NCBI GenBank assembly: GCA_036940085.1
Contig: JALLBK010000358.1
Coordinates: forward strand, 1-62,468
Reading direction: 5' to 3'
DNA length: 62,468 nt
Origin: Discostella pseudostelligera
Taxonomy: Eukaryota; Bacillariophyta; Thalassiosirophyceae; Thalassiosirales; Thalassiosiraceae
Positions 20,735-32,402 of this stretch are shown here, in pieces. The notes below the pieces were generated by a model. The model searched no databases. It worked only from the letters and a program-made list of their open reading frames with translations, and was not told where the DNA came from. The position numbers and the translations under genes are program-made. The first letter of the stretch is position 1, and every line of letters starts with the position of its first letter.

Positions 20735-23700
20735 TCAACCTTCACCGGAACTAAGCAATGCCTCTAAATACGATGTAAATTCTTTGCTCCTCTTTTGCTC
20801 TGCCGTCTCCATCGGCAATGGTTCCTGTGATCGGATCCGTTTTATCCTTTCACTCTTTGGTGTTCCTCTCTCGCTCATTTCTTGAGGCTTGCGTTTGTTG
20901 TCATTTCTTTCTATAGCTTGTACGGTGTTCTCCTTTTCGTTGTTCGATCCTTCGTCGTCCGACTTTACTGACTCGTCATCACTGTAGTTCGCTTCATCGT
21001 CGTCATTTGGATAGGATGTAGGAGTAGTTTTGAAGAGATAGTCAGGTATGTCTATCAGGACGGGCTCGGGCGTACAGGGGGCTTCATACGTAGCAACACT
21101 CTCAATAATCGATGAGAGAGTGTCGGTGGGGAGGAATACAATCGTCTCATCTCTAGTCTGTGCTTTCAATTCACCATTCACGATAATCGAAACAACTGCA
21201 ACGAAACAGCGTGCAATATCATCATTATCCATCATGGTAAGCAGCTGTTGTTCAAGGCTTGGTGATAACACAGTTCCCAATCTCTCCACAACTTTTACAA
21301 ATGATTCTTTGACGAGCAGTTCCTGGAAGCTGTCGAGTAATTTAGCCTCGAGATCGAGATCCGAGAATGGAACATGCCAATCAAAAGGAAGGTCATGTTG
21401 ACCATTGAAGAAAGTTGGGATTGAATCAGTGCCTTCGTCGTAGAACTCTATTGGCGGCCAGTGCTGTTTCGTTTGATGAATCTCGTTGCTAGCATTTGAT
21501 AACTCCGTCGCCAGCATTGTTATTGTCTGCTTGACGAAAGAAAAAAATGAATCTATCGAGTAGGCTGATCTGAAGATACCTTCTGCGTCCATATTCCGGA
21601 ATAAGCGTTGCAGGCAAAGGAACCCAACGTTTGCTAGAGAAACTCGTACAATCGACGGGTAGTCGTCGGACAGGCTCTTGACTTGTGACACTACAACAGC
21701 TTCGCAGCACTGTTCAAAAGCATTGTCCAATTCAGATATCGTTGGAGCTACCACCCCTTCACGATCGTTGGGTGGACCCACAAGCTGTTCAAGAATGATC
21801 TCCGTAGAAGAGTTAGTGCCCATGCATTTGTCGTCACCCAACACGAGTACGATTCGAGGAACGTTGCTGGCGAGTAATTTCTCGACGTCGTCAGGATATT
21901 CAATCTGAGAAGTTGACTCCGAATCAGATGGCAGCAATATTAGCGCAGCATTACAATCACTGCATCCGACCGAGTCCTCATTCCCAATTACTGACACGGC
22001 CCGGGTTTCAAAATGCATTGACCGTCTCGTGAATGTGTGAGTAGATATGAAGCCTGTGCGAAGGTGAGAATTCACCCACATACGCATGGAGTCATACAAA
22101 TTTTCTATTCCGTGTTCTCGTTTTGGAAGAATCACAGCTAACTTGAAAAGGGTGACATTGCTGTTTGTTTCAGCAGCGGGGTGAAAGGTCGGGTCGGGAA
22201 TGGGACACTTAAGCATGCATTCTGCAAACATTCTAGCAAGGTTGATGGGCTGTCTGGGTGCTGTTGCGAGTCGATAAATCTGGCTCTCTAAATCGAATTC
22301 GGGAGCGGGTGTGATGTTGCTACGTTGTGTGATGGGGATCGGCGGTTCACTTGTGATAGGTGAAGGAAAGTGCGTAGCGGTTGGGTCCAAGCTTTCCAAG
22401 CAAAGACGGGATCGTTGAAGACCCTCATGCTTTTGCATTTGCTTCCGCCAAAGACGCCAAACGAGCATCTTCCTCGTTTTCTCAATCTTCTCGATCCACA
22501 TCATCTCGATTCGCCGTGCTTTTTCCTCTTGAGCTTCGCGAATACGTTCTTCTTCTGCCTTCCTTTTTAGCTCTGCCAATCGTTGTCTCTCCTCCCGCTC
22601 GCGTATTTCCTTCTCGGCCCGCTCTTTCGCAGCCTGAATCTCTGCCAATCGGCGAGCCTCTTCCTCCCGTTGTTTAGCAAGCTGCCTTTGTCGTTCGCGT
22701 TCTCTCGCTTCTTCTTCTGCTCTTTTGCGAGCCATCTCGCGCTCTTGCCGCTCTTTCTCTTGCTTTTCCATCTCGGCACGCTCTGTTGCTGCTTTTTCCT
22801 CGGCCAACCGGCGAGCCTCCAATTCCTTTTGTCTTTGCTCTGCCAACTTTCGTTCTCGCTGAAGTCTCTCTTGTTCTAACCTCTCTAACTCAGCCCGTTT
22901 AGCAGCTTCGGCTCTTGCCCTATTCTCGGCGGCCAACTTCTCTTGTTTCCTTCTTTCTATGTCGATATTCTCCCTCTCTGCTCTTGCTTTTGCTTCTATT
23001 TCCAACTGCAACTTCATTGCCTCCGATCTTGCCTTTTCAGCTGCTTCCCGGGCTTTCTTTCGATCGAATTGGGCCGCGGTATCATGACTTCTAGAAATTG
23101 TTATTGACAAGGTCGCTCCTTCACCACTGACCCCACCTCTACAAACAGACAATCGGGTGGCACCATTCAGCTTCGTTTCGATCGTTCGCATCATTTTCCT
23201 CGGCTTCAAGTGAATTATATTGCCCTTTTCAGGATCCCTGGGTTCTGCAAAACTACCATGACGCCATAAGACTTGGTCGCCTTCCACAGTAATCCCATAA
23301 TGCTGACATGCAGTTCTTGCTTCTTCTTCGTCTTCATAGCAAAGTAGCTTGACAAGGTTTACAAGGGGATATGAGTCATAAAAAGGTTGACCTGTTGTCT
23401 TGTGCTTTGCACCATACGTCCTGGACATGATTATTAAAGCCTCTTTACGCATGCTTTCGACGTATTTGTACATTATGCAGGCAAATACTAACGTCATTGC
23501 AAGAGATGGAGGAGATGAGAGGTGAGTAGGAGGGAGAATCGGTAGTGGATAACAACCTCGAGAACTTACGATAAGGTGTTGAGGGAGATCTCATAAGGCT
23601 GAAGAATCTTGCGTAGTTTCGTTCCTTCTTGGCCTAACCAGATATAAGGATCGGATTAATCAGCCGAAGAGTCAAGCAATGAAGAACGAAGTGAATGTCT

Positions 23701-26700
23701 TCAGCGCAAACGCTTACCTGAAAAATAGACAGTGCCAACTGAACGGGCTTGGAATAAAAGACATCTGGTTTCTGGCCACACAATCTTCCCGAATATTTGA
23801 GAACCTCCATGCCACCCTCATTGTTTAATGTGAGAAGAATGTACAAACCTTTACATGGAAATAGAACAGAGATTAGTGAGTGATGCAAAAATTATTCATG
23901 TGAATGTGAGCTTCGAACATATGCATACCTCTCATTTCCGGTTCTGCCGTGCCTAGAGTTGGTGAATGTATACCATTCTTCCCGATGATTCTCGTGGCGA
24001 CATCCTGAGATGACGCAGAGTTTTGAAGGGAACCTCCATCAAAATCAATTGGAGCTTTACCCATGACGATATCTGAAACACACCCCTGGGCACAGTCCGG
24101 GGAAATACTGCCGTTGACATTGCCTTCATTATCCGCAATCTCCGTCAAGGATCTGCCGGAGGCGTCGTCGTAATAGTTGTTCAAAGTTTTCATTGTCTGA
24201 CCAAGTTCTGCGATGTTTTGTTGACTCTGATGTGCAACAAACTCAGGTATGTGACTCAGCTGATGTTCACTCATTGCATGCCATCGGGCAATTCGCTCGT
24301 GGCATCGGACCGCCCTGGCGTCGCATTTACCGCCCGTGCCAATGTAATTTTGCAGAATGAAATCCTTCCTAACCATACGAGTTCGATCCCAGATAAATTG
24401 GTATACATCTAATGGGGGTGGGGTGTCGGATGGTTGTTGTGCCCATCGTTTGTCGGGACCCTGCCTATCTCTCTCCTAAGTTGTCCAAAAATGAGTTACC
24501 GCGTCAAAACAAAGAGGAGGGTATCTTCAATGCAACTCACCATGACCCACTCCTCAAGATAGCCGCAAACTCGTTCTAACACATCCGGAGGGCGTATCAG
24601 TTCGGGGATATCCAATTTGAAGTCAGCCGCTGACCGTCGGAATCGTTTCACGGCCGTATCACGTAGGGTCCATTCTTTGGGGTGAAGTCCACCAGGATCA
24701 GTGACCTATCAATGATTGCACGAAGAACAACAATAACGAAAGGGTTAAGGGTGAATGTATGAACAAAGGTAGTTGAACAAGATGCAAATATCAACCACAT
24801 ACCTCAAGAAGCTGGATATCTCCCTCCTTTTCTCTCCTAACCAACTCTTCATCTGGGCACATGCTCAGACATGTCCCTACCAATGACTTGGCATTGCTCA
24901 AATTTCGTCCATCAAGGTCGTCGTCATCATCGACATCAACATTTTCGTCATTGATACCATTGTCGTCTTCGTCATCTCCACTGCTTTGCGCTGGCGTACT
25001 CCATGCACTGCTACCAGCAACCGCCCCTCGATCCTTCAAATCCGCCGGCATGAGTTTGCTTAGTGATTGATCTCGGTCACTACTTGCAGTGCTAAACCGC
25101 AATGCATTCCGCGCAGCCAGGTCGGCATTGGCATCTCCTTGAGTCCTATGGTCGTGATCTCTCGTCGTTGACAATGCCGTTGCTCCAAGTGATTTTCTCC
25201 CCTCACTGTTCGAATGCTCCTGAGTATGAGTCTGCTCATTCATCTTTAATTTTTGCAACTTCTCTCGCTTCTCTCGAATCTTGGCACGGAGAGCAGAGAG
25301 CTGTTCTTCCCCATCTCCACCTCCTCCACTTGCCATGGGTGTTGTTGCTACTGCGACTCCTTCTGTCGTTGTCGAGTCACCAGTCATATTGATACCATCT
25401 TCTCTCCTGAGATTTTTTCGGGGGATGCGCCGACCAATGAGGGAGGATGATAATGGTGTCGCCACGTCGTCGGAAGTAGCCGAGGGGGGTGGAGGGGATG
25501 GGCCATGAGGAGGGAAAGTTGTTGCGGCTGAGTTTCCACCAAAGCCACCACTTCCGCCGAAGCCACGACTACCGCCACTAGCACCGAAGCTAGCACCACC
25601 GGTACCAAATTCTGAAGAACCAGTTCCCGAGGAAGTCGAAGTGCCGAATCCACCACCACCACCACCATCACCAAACCCTGCTGTTCCAAATCCTGTAGAA
25701 GTTGAGGAGCCAAACCCACCACCTCCACTGCCACCAAACCCCATCCTAGCGGAAGGATCCTGACTACGGCCGAGAAATGGACTAGCATTCGCATTGAGTG
25801 GTTTTGTGGTAGTGGTAGATGCTGGTGCAAATCCAGCAGTTGCCAATCCCGTCGTTGTTGTCGAAGAAGTCATCGCTGGTGCAAAACTGCTGCTGGTTGT
25901 GGCTGCAACGGTAGATGATGAGCCAAACACCATGGTGGATAAAGATGATGGCGGCGCCGTAGTGGAAGAGGAGAAGGATGAGGAGGGCCCTGCATTGAAT
26001 CCACCAAACCCTGTGCTGGTTGTGGTGGCAGGAGTGGCAATGGACGAGGAGCCAAATCCTGTGTTGGTTGTAGCAGCAGTGGAGGAGGTGCCAAAGCCGG
26101 TGAATGCAGTAGGAGCGGAGCCAAATCCAGACGACGGTGGCGGCGGCGGTGGTGGTTGCTGCTGCTGCTGCCAATGAGGCTGACCAAATCCAGTACTAGA
26201 CGACGATTGCATACCACTACTACTGCCCCCGCCGCCACTGCCACCGAAACCTACAAACCCCATTGACGATGATGATGATGATGATGCTGATGCTGCAGCA
26301 GGTGGCGGCGGTGGTGAATTCGATGCACTACCAAATCCACTAAAACCAACACCACCGACTGTAACTGCACTAGTAGTAGTACCTGATGCACCACTAGCTC
26401 CAAATCCACCCCCTCCCCCAAAGGTATTAGACTGGCCAAAGAAAGAACTGGAATTAGTTCCACCACCACTCATCATGGGCATGGTTGGTGGAGGAGAAGC
26501 TATTGTTGTCGCAATAGATGGTGAGGATGATGTTGGAATGCCTCCGCCAAAGAATTGCTGCTGTTGTTGTTGCTGTTGTGGATTACTCTGCATCGTCGTC
26601 GTCGTCGTCTGCCCAAAGCCAAAAAATTGTCCCGACGGCGGCTGCTGCTGTTGTCCAAAACCAGAAAATGACGATGAAGTCGATTGATGTTGCTGTTGAT

Positions 26701-26824
26701 GTTGTGGCTGGCTGAATCCAGCGGCACTGCCTCCGCCAAACCCAAATCCAGATGATGATGCGAACGACGATGTCGTCGACGACGGCGGCTGCTGCGCACC
26801 ACCAAATCCTGCAAATCCTGACAT
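20735..26824 (-). CDS. SAC3/GANP-type mRNA export factor with FG-repeat N terminus (six exons)
   Basis: Exons 26824-24803, 24705-24541, 24475-23929, 23848-23718, 23633-23570 and 23487-20735 splice in frame to 1893 residues. Residues ~1-470 are Gly/Ser/Gln/Pro-rich with many GFG, GFGG and SSFG motifs, like FG nucleoporins. The SAC3/GANP domain runs from about residue 650 (GTCLSMCPDEE) to ~1080, with LRPPDVL-type helices, DRTRMVRKDFILQNY, KFFSL-like and PYLFACIMYKYVESMRKEAL motifs. Residues ~1120-1330 are a long charged coiled coil, followed by a domain like the C-terminal part of animal GANP/MCM3AP. Family members scaffold TREX-2, which links transcription to nuclear-pore export of mRNA. FG + SAC3 + GANP-like order resembles the animal protein. 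Trinucleotide microsatellites encode some of the Ser/Gln runs. Confidence 0.93.
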
Positions 26825-27309
26825 TTCGCTTCTCTTCTCTCACTTCATACCAATACTTTTCTACGCGCCCGAGATCATTAGTAGGTCGCTGGTCTCCGTC
26901 TATTCAATTCATCCGTCGTTGATGTTGATGGCGACTGCCTACTATTGCTATTGCTATCTACTGAGCGACCCGCGACCCGCGACCCGCGACCTGCGACTTG
27001 CGACTTGCGACGGCGACGGTGGTTGGTTGTGATGACTCGACTCCAACTCCAAGTACTTACACGTGGCAAAGATTTGGCGGGAGGTGGGCGGTGACGCTAC
27101 GATTCTTATGTTACACGTGGCAGAGATTTAGCGGGAGCTTAACGACTCGTCTACTGAGAGTTTACACGGCAGCGATGTTATGTTGGGAGAGTGACCACCT
27201 AAAAAATAATGCGGGATAATCGAGTATTTTATATTTTGGCGGGAGCTTGAAATACGGCATACACCCTGTCGACAAGTAGGACAGATGCAGATGAGAGATC
27301 GTCGCAACC
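26825..27309. promoter_or_regulatory. Divergent promoter with repeated G-box/E2F-like composite module
   Basis: Between the SAC3-like gene and the dioxygenase gene, a 27-bp module occurs twice, at 27057-27083 and 27111-27137, with two mismatches. Each copy has ACACGTGGCA followed by GATTTRGCGGGAG, so a G-box lies about 6 bp from an E2F-like core. A third TTTTGGCGGGA is at 27234-27244. A short 7-bp tandem repeat lies at 26965-27010. The start codons are 26824 (reverse) and 27310 (forward). Confidence 0.6.
26965..27010. repeat. 7-bp tandem repeat (GCGACCC variants)
   Basis: About six to seven head-to-tail units, GCGACCC changing to GCGACTT along the array, 140 bp upstream of the SAC3-like start codon. 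Confidence 0.85.
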
Positions 27310-29238
27310 ATGGCGACGATGAAGTTGGCATCGCGTCTCTCGAGGGCTGACCCCTCCATCATTGTCACTATCAGACGGTCAGCAGGTCGTCATTGTTCTC
27401 GTCGTCGTTGTGGTGGTGTGTTCTCCGCATCAGGAACTACTACTCGAAGATATCGCCATGATGACCCATTCGGCGACACCATGCGGCAATTGCTCCAACG
27501 CCGTTGGCCGACCTTGGTGGCTGATTCTCCTCCCATGAGAGATGAGCAAGATAGCATAGTAGAAGAAGAAGCAGATGAAGTAGAAGTAGATGAATATGAT
27601 CATGAGAAGGTGGCGAATAGATTGATCAAGCATAAGTTACAGGTTGAGGTATCAGACGATGGAAATATTGTTCACATAAACTTTGGTGATGGTACACACT
27701 CTTCGCCCTATCATGCATCATGGCTCTGGTCAAACGACCCTAAATTCGTACATCAAGCATCGGGACAGCGAGAATCGACTCCTGGAAAATATTGCTACAA
27801 CAGACAACCGAAAATTACATCTGCGAGAATTATTTATTGCTACACCAATGATGATGGAATAGCGCACAATATAGCGGACGAATATAAGGATCTGCAATTT
27901 CCTGGACCGACCATGGGAGATAGCTGTCATCCCTTGGCAACATATGGACAACTTCGCACAGCAGCGTGGATGAAGTCAAAAGCATCGTCTTTGCATGGAA
28001 ATATCACAACATTGGGATCCTATCTAAGAGTTGAGTGGAACACGGACCATACAATATCGATGTATGACATGAAGTGGTTGAATCGATTTCGATACGATGA
28101 TCACTCAAGGATAGAACATAGGACGAACTCGGAAGTGACTCCTCTTCATGCCATAAGGAAAGTAGGTGCACCATCGTGGTACTCCACAATTTCGCATTCC
28201 AAACTAGAATCAAGTATCTCACAATCAAGGCACGACGATGTCGACGGTCTGGTCCACATTGACTATCACTCAATTGTCGCTGAGGATGGCAAGTTTCCAT
28301 TACTTCATCATGTTTTCCGTGATGGTGCCGTCATTGTAACCAACGCGCCTTCACCATCCAACGAGGACGGCGACAAAAATAAGCGGACAGCATCATCCGA
28401 GGAAGACAACTATCCTGTGGCAAAAGTAGCAAGGGCCATGTCTGGCGGACATCTCTCCCACGGATCGCTCTACGGGGACATCTTTCACGTACGTGACGAT
28501 CCAGGGAGCAACAATGTGGCGTACACCTCACATGAACTATGTCCACATCAGGATTTGGCATATTATGAATCTCCTCCAGGAATGCAGCTATTGCATTGTG
28601 TTGCAAATGGATCCGGTGTTGTTGGCGGTGAGAGTTTATTAATCGATGCCATGGCGGCGGCATATCGCCTTCGTGAGATCAAGCCAGAAAGCTTTGAGAT
28701 TTTGACGCGATGTCCTGCAACATTTGTGAAGCAACGCGAGGGGGCGTGTATGACGTATAGGACGCCTCATATCGTGTTGGCGGCCGAGGAGGAAGGGAAA
28801 TCTTCCGGATACAATATTGATAGAGAGATTGTCGCGGTATGGTGGAGCCCTCCTTTTGAAGGACCCGTATACTTGCCTCCGGAACAGGTGGATGGTTATT
28901 ATGAAGCATATGCTGACTTTGAGCGGATATTTAATCAAATGATTGACATAGTTGAGCATGATGATCTATCGCATTATGCCTATGATTACACGTGGGATCG
29001 CAGGCTGAAACCGGGTGAGATACTTGTATTCAATAATCGGAGAATGCTCCATGGACGACGTGGTTTTTCCGTCGCCGAAGGCGCGACCAGTGAGGAGGGT
29101 CGACGGCATCTTGTTGGATGTTACACCAACATCGACGACACGCTAAATTCTTATCGACTACTTCTGAGGGATCACTTCGAATATGATAGGGCGCTCCCAA
29201 TATTAAATGTTGGAAATGGCACTACAATAATTCCGTGA
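27310..29238 (+). CDS. Gamma-butyrobetaine/trimethyllysine dioxygenase-like Fe(II)/2-oxoglutarate enzyme
   Basis: A single exon of 642 residues. The first ~60 residues are Arg/Ser-rich with no acidic residues, typical of a mitochondrial presequence. Residues ~105-240 correspond to the small N-terminal domain of BBOX1/TMLH, with HASWLW. The catalytic TauD-like domain follows. The iron ligands are visible: HQDLAYYE (His-x-Asp, ~residue 413) and RMLHGRRGF (distal His, ~residue 580), with the second Arg region GRRHLVGCY for 2-oxoglutarate. CMTYRTPHIV and VWWSPPFEGP match BBOX/TMLH motifs. In carnitine synthesis these enzymes hydroxylate trimethyllysine or gamma-butyrobetaine; which of the two is not decidable here. 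There is an insertion of ~40 residues (NEDGDKNKRTASSEED) in the catalytic domain. Confidence 0.9.
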   Translation: MATMKLASRLSRADPSIIVTIRRSAGRHCSRRRCGGVFSASGTTTRRYRHDDPFGDTMRQLLQRRWPTLVADSPPMRDEQDSIVEEEADEVEVDEYDHEKVANRLIKHKLQVEVSDDGNIVHINFGDGTHSSPYHASWLWSNDPKFVHQASGQRESTPGKYCYNRQPKITSARIIYCYTNDDGIAHNIADEYKDLQFPGPTMGDSCHPLATYGQLRTAAWMKSKASSLHGNITTLGSYLRVEWNTDHTISMYDMKWLNRFRYDDHSRIEHRTNSEVTPLHAIRKVGAPSWYSTISHSKLESSISQSRHDDVDGLVHIDYHSIVAEDGKFPLLHHVFRDGAVIVTNAPSPSNEDGDKNKRTASSEEDNYPVAKVARAMSGGHLSHGSLYGDIFHVRDDPGSNNVAYTSHELCPHQDLAYYESPPGMQLLHCVANGSGVVGGESLLIDAMAAAYRLREIKPESFEILTRCPATFVKQREGACMTYRTPHIVLAAEEEGKSSGYNIDREIVAVWWSPPFEGPVYLPPEQVDGYYEAYADFERIFNQMIDIVEHDDLSHYAYDYTWDRRLKPGEILVFNNRRMLHGRRGFSVAEGATSEEGRRHLVGCYTNIDDTLNSYRLLLRDHFEYDRALPILNVGNGTTIIP

Positions 29239-29283
29239 TAGATGGGAGTAAATATTACTAAGTTGTTAAGTTGGACCATTGTA

Positions 29284-31990
29284 TCACCAAGGACCGTGGT
29301 ACATCGGGTGGTTCGCTGCGTTCACCCCACCGCCAGCACCCCATGCCCGATGCCTAAGATGCACATCAGGATCTGCATTATCAGCAACGTGCCTTGCTCC
29401 ATTCTGCCTTGCAATTCTCTCAGGATTGTTAACACCTGGCAAGTCCGGCGCAGCAAACTCTCCGCGCAGCAAGATTGCCGTAGCTTCTTTTCCATCGGCC
29501 ACTGTAAATATCCTGTAATTCGTTCTCCAGAAAATGCACACGACAGTGGTCGACACAAATGCGTACTGGAACAAGTTGGCAAGTGCAATTGCATCTCCGA
29601 CTGGCTGCAGCAACTCGAGTATCCACGGCGCTATCCAAGACTCTAGAAAGTTGATCCGGATTGCACGTGACACCATTGGAACGTAACTTGCCGTCAACAA
29701 TGCCGAGGTGACAATGAAGTAAAAGTAGAGCCGGAAATAAAAGAATGAAATCGGTCCCATCCAAAGTCTATCTACTATCGCAGCAAATCTCCTACTGAAG
29801 AAAATGTGCAGCATACAACATTGTTGCAGCTGCCACCAAGCCAATGCCAACCCGTTAAGACCCGTGGTTGGCCACTTCAATACTCCCAGCGGCGTGCTTA
29901 ACAATATCCGATGTGAGCTGCAACTGGCGTCAGAACACATGCCCTCACAGGCGGCAAGGAATGCACACGCCAGTACGAAGTGGATGAACGTAGAAACTGC
30001 CCGCATCATGGAGATGGGATCTGAGAGCGACGCTGTAAGGACTTCCCACCTTGATCGTGGAAGGCGGACAGTGCGAACGAACCGCTCACCACATCGATCA
30101 CACGTGGCAGATGGAGAACGAAACCTCCCCATGTCATCAACAGCGGTGACGCTGTCATCGTCTTCAATGTTGTCGTTATCAGCTGGGTTGCGCCACCCCC
30201 ACCCAACAGGAACGGTATTGTCATATGAGATCCAGACTTTCGGTGCAAGAAGTGTTTCACTGAACTGGACTTCCTTCGCACGTGTTAAGATGGTGCGAAG
30301 TCTCCTGAAAAGAAGTTGGAACCGCTCCCAGGGTTCATATTTGGTCACGAGATTTAGTTTCCTTTCGAAGCATTGACGATGGACGGGATCACGGCATTTA
30401 CAAGGTGATATCCATGCGCCACCTCCGCCAATTTTCTTGTGGAATTCTTCTAAGAGAGTGGAACGTCCGCTTGCTTCGGGATGGATTCTGTTCTCTCTTG
30501 CGTTCGCGTCATGAAGTTCATCGTCGCTTTCATCCGTACTTTCGCTTTCGATTTGGCCTGGCAGCTTTGGGGAACTATCGCAGCTGTCAAGATCATCCCC
30601 AATCAAGTCGATGCAATCACAAATTTCACATCGCAAACATCCCACACCGCGTTGCTGTAGGAAGCAAGCTAGCTTCCACGCAGACATCGTAGCCGCAGCA
30701 TCGCTTAGACTTATGATTTCTTCAAAGGTGGTAGTGGTGGTTGTCGATCCGTTCACTTGTGCGTACGATGACTCCAACTCCAACATGTTGTCTCCCGATG
30801 CAGTGATCCCTCTCCATGCATATTCGAAACAGGGTCGCATAATCAAGTCACTGATTGTGGTGGACGCAGCAGTCGTCGCATAACGTTGTTTCTGAGGCTG
30901 TTGATGCTGCTGCTGCTGTGAAGGCTTCACTCCTCGAGTTCCCCCGAAGAAGCGTCGTGACAACATTGGACCCAATACTCCCCCACCCCTTCTCATCCTC
31001 CTCCTCCTCGATGCGGATAGATTACTTGCACTCTTCATCGCCAATGGTTTTAAGCCAACCATAAAATAAAGATATTCGAAGAGATCTGGCAAGAACGAAG
31101 TCCGCAATATGCGCATAATTGCTGGCACCGGATATTGATCATGAATGATTTGTGGTTCTTCGTCGTCTGCAGCATCATAGTAACCTAGGAGGGATAGTTC
31201 AATCGTATCCCATAGGTCCACATACAGACGCTTCACGGATGGAACGAGGGCGGTGANCTAGGAGGGATAGTTCAATCGTATCCCATAGGTCCACATACAG
31301 ACGCTTCACGGATGGAACGAGGGCGGTGATGTTGAATTCAGTGGTGAATGCACACTGGTCCCCGTCGGTTTGCAATTGTTGGTTGGATGGATGCGGTAGT
31401 GGTTTCACAATGCCCCCCTTTCCAACTACAGTTTTGTCATCAAGCAATGCCCCCCTTCGCTTGCAATTACCGATGGAACCGATGGGTTCACAGCATGACT
31501 TACTACTAGTTGGATGGCATGTGGAACAAAACTGCAACGGATCTTCATCATGGCAGCATCCGACAAATGTAAATTCCCAACCATCCCTGTAGCATTCATT
31601 GTACTTGGAAAATGCAGCATTAATACTGGTATTGGAAGCAAGGGAATTTTTGTTGTCGCTCAATATATTTCGTTCGGAATCATCCCAGTAAAAAGTATTC
31701 TGATGTTGACGGCTCTGCTCCTGCGTGTGCAACCTGATCAATTTAGTCAATACCCTCCGGCAATGTCTCAATTTCTCCGTCCGCTTCTGTAACCGCGCCT
31801 GATCGCTCCACTCATAATGTAATTGAAATGTTCTGTACCATCGCATTGCCGTCCATCGACGATGGAGCGATGTGGACGTTGCCGAAAGGTGGGCGCAATC
31901 GGAAGGAGGGAGAAAAGATTCGACGAGCCCCAGAATTTCAGTGGGGAGATGGTCGTACTGGTACTGGAGCATTATCATCATGAGTGTCAC
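29284..31990 (-). CDS. F-box plus RING-CH membrane E3 ubiquitin ligase (broken by an assembly duplication)
   Basis: The gene runs from an ATG near 31990 to the stop at 29284, but a 73-bp duplication with an N (31185-31329) shifts the frame. If one copy is ignored, the two halves are continuous (about 877 residues). Residues ~12-45 (LPTEILGLVESFLPPSDCAHL) are an F-box. A RING-CH-type zinc finger follows in the second half: CEIC, a long acidic insert, SPCKCRDPVHRQC and CDRCGERF, which give the C4HC3 ligands. After it come three to five hydrophobic segments (starting SPISMMRAVSTFIHFVLACAF), so the C-terminal half is membrane-embedded, as in MARCH proteins. RING-CH enzymes transfer ubiquitin to membrane proteins. 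The F-box with RING-CH on one chain is unusual. Location of the membrane is unknown. Confidence 0.8.
31185..31329. repeat. 72-bp exact tandem duplication around a single N (assembly join artifact)
   Basis: Positions 31185-31256 and 31258-31329 are identical over 72 bp, separated only by N at 31257. It falls inside an otherwise open gene, and removing 73 bp restores the reading frame. Unmerged overlapping contig ends are the likely cause. Confidence 0.93.
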
Positions 31991-32402
31991 CGCGATCGCG
32001 ACCTCTCTTTTGCTCGGGTTGGACTTTACCCGGACTCAGATTTATACCCCGCGTTGGATGTCAGTCGAGGCCATGGCTTATCAACAATAGGTATCAATTC
32101 GCGCATTGTCGATGTCGTCGCCTTGCTTTTGCTTTTGCTTGACATGACGGGCAAAGTTTTAGCGGGGGCGGCAACAAGAGCCCCCTTTTCCTGAGCTTCC
32201 CGCCATTTTCGCAACAATTTTCTTCGCCAAATATGCTTCCCAGCGATAACAACTTGCAGCAACGATGACGACGGTGGGCGTCAACAAAAAGCGGCGGCAA
32301 CGGCGGCCTCCGTAGCAACAGAGACGAAGAGCAATACTAGGGCATCATTCATCATCCCCCATTCGCAACATCAGGAGCAGCATCATCGGGAGCCAACAAA
32401 TA
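31991..32402. other. Divergent intergenic promoter
   Basis: 411 bp between the F-box/RING-CH gene and the acidic UIM protein gene. TTTTAGCGGGGGCGG (near 32157) and CTTCCCGCCATTTTCGC (near 32198) are G/C-rich elements like those at other promoters of this window. Many in-frame fragments exist but none looks coding. Confidence 0.45.

Noticed and set aside
22288..22879. Overlapping frames across the charged coiled coil of the SAC3-like gene
   Set aside because: Repetitive Glu/Arg/Lys codons give open frames on both strands; the spliced SAC3 frame explains the region.
25384..26844. Long overlapping frames opposite the FG-repeat exon
   Set aside because: They are shadows of the Ser/Gly/Gln-rich trinucleotide repeats of the SAC3-like gene.
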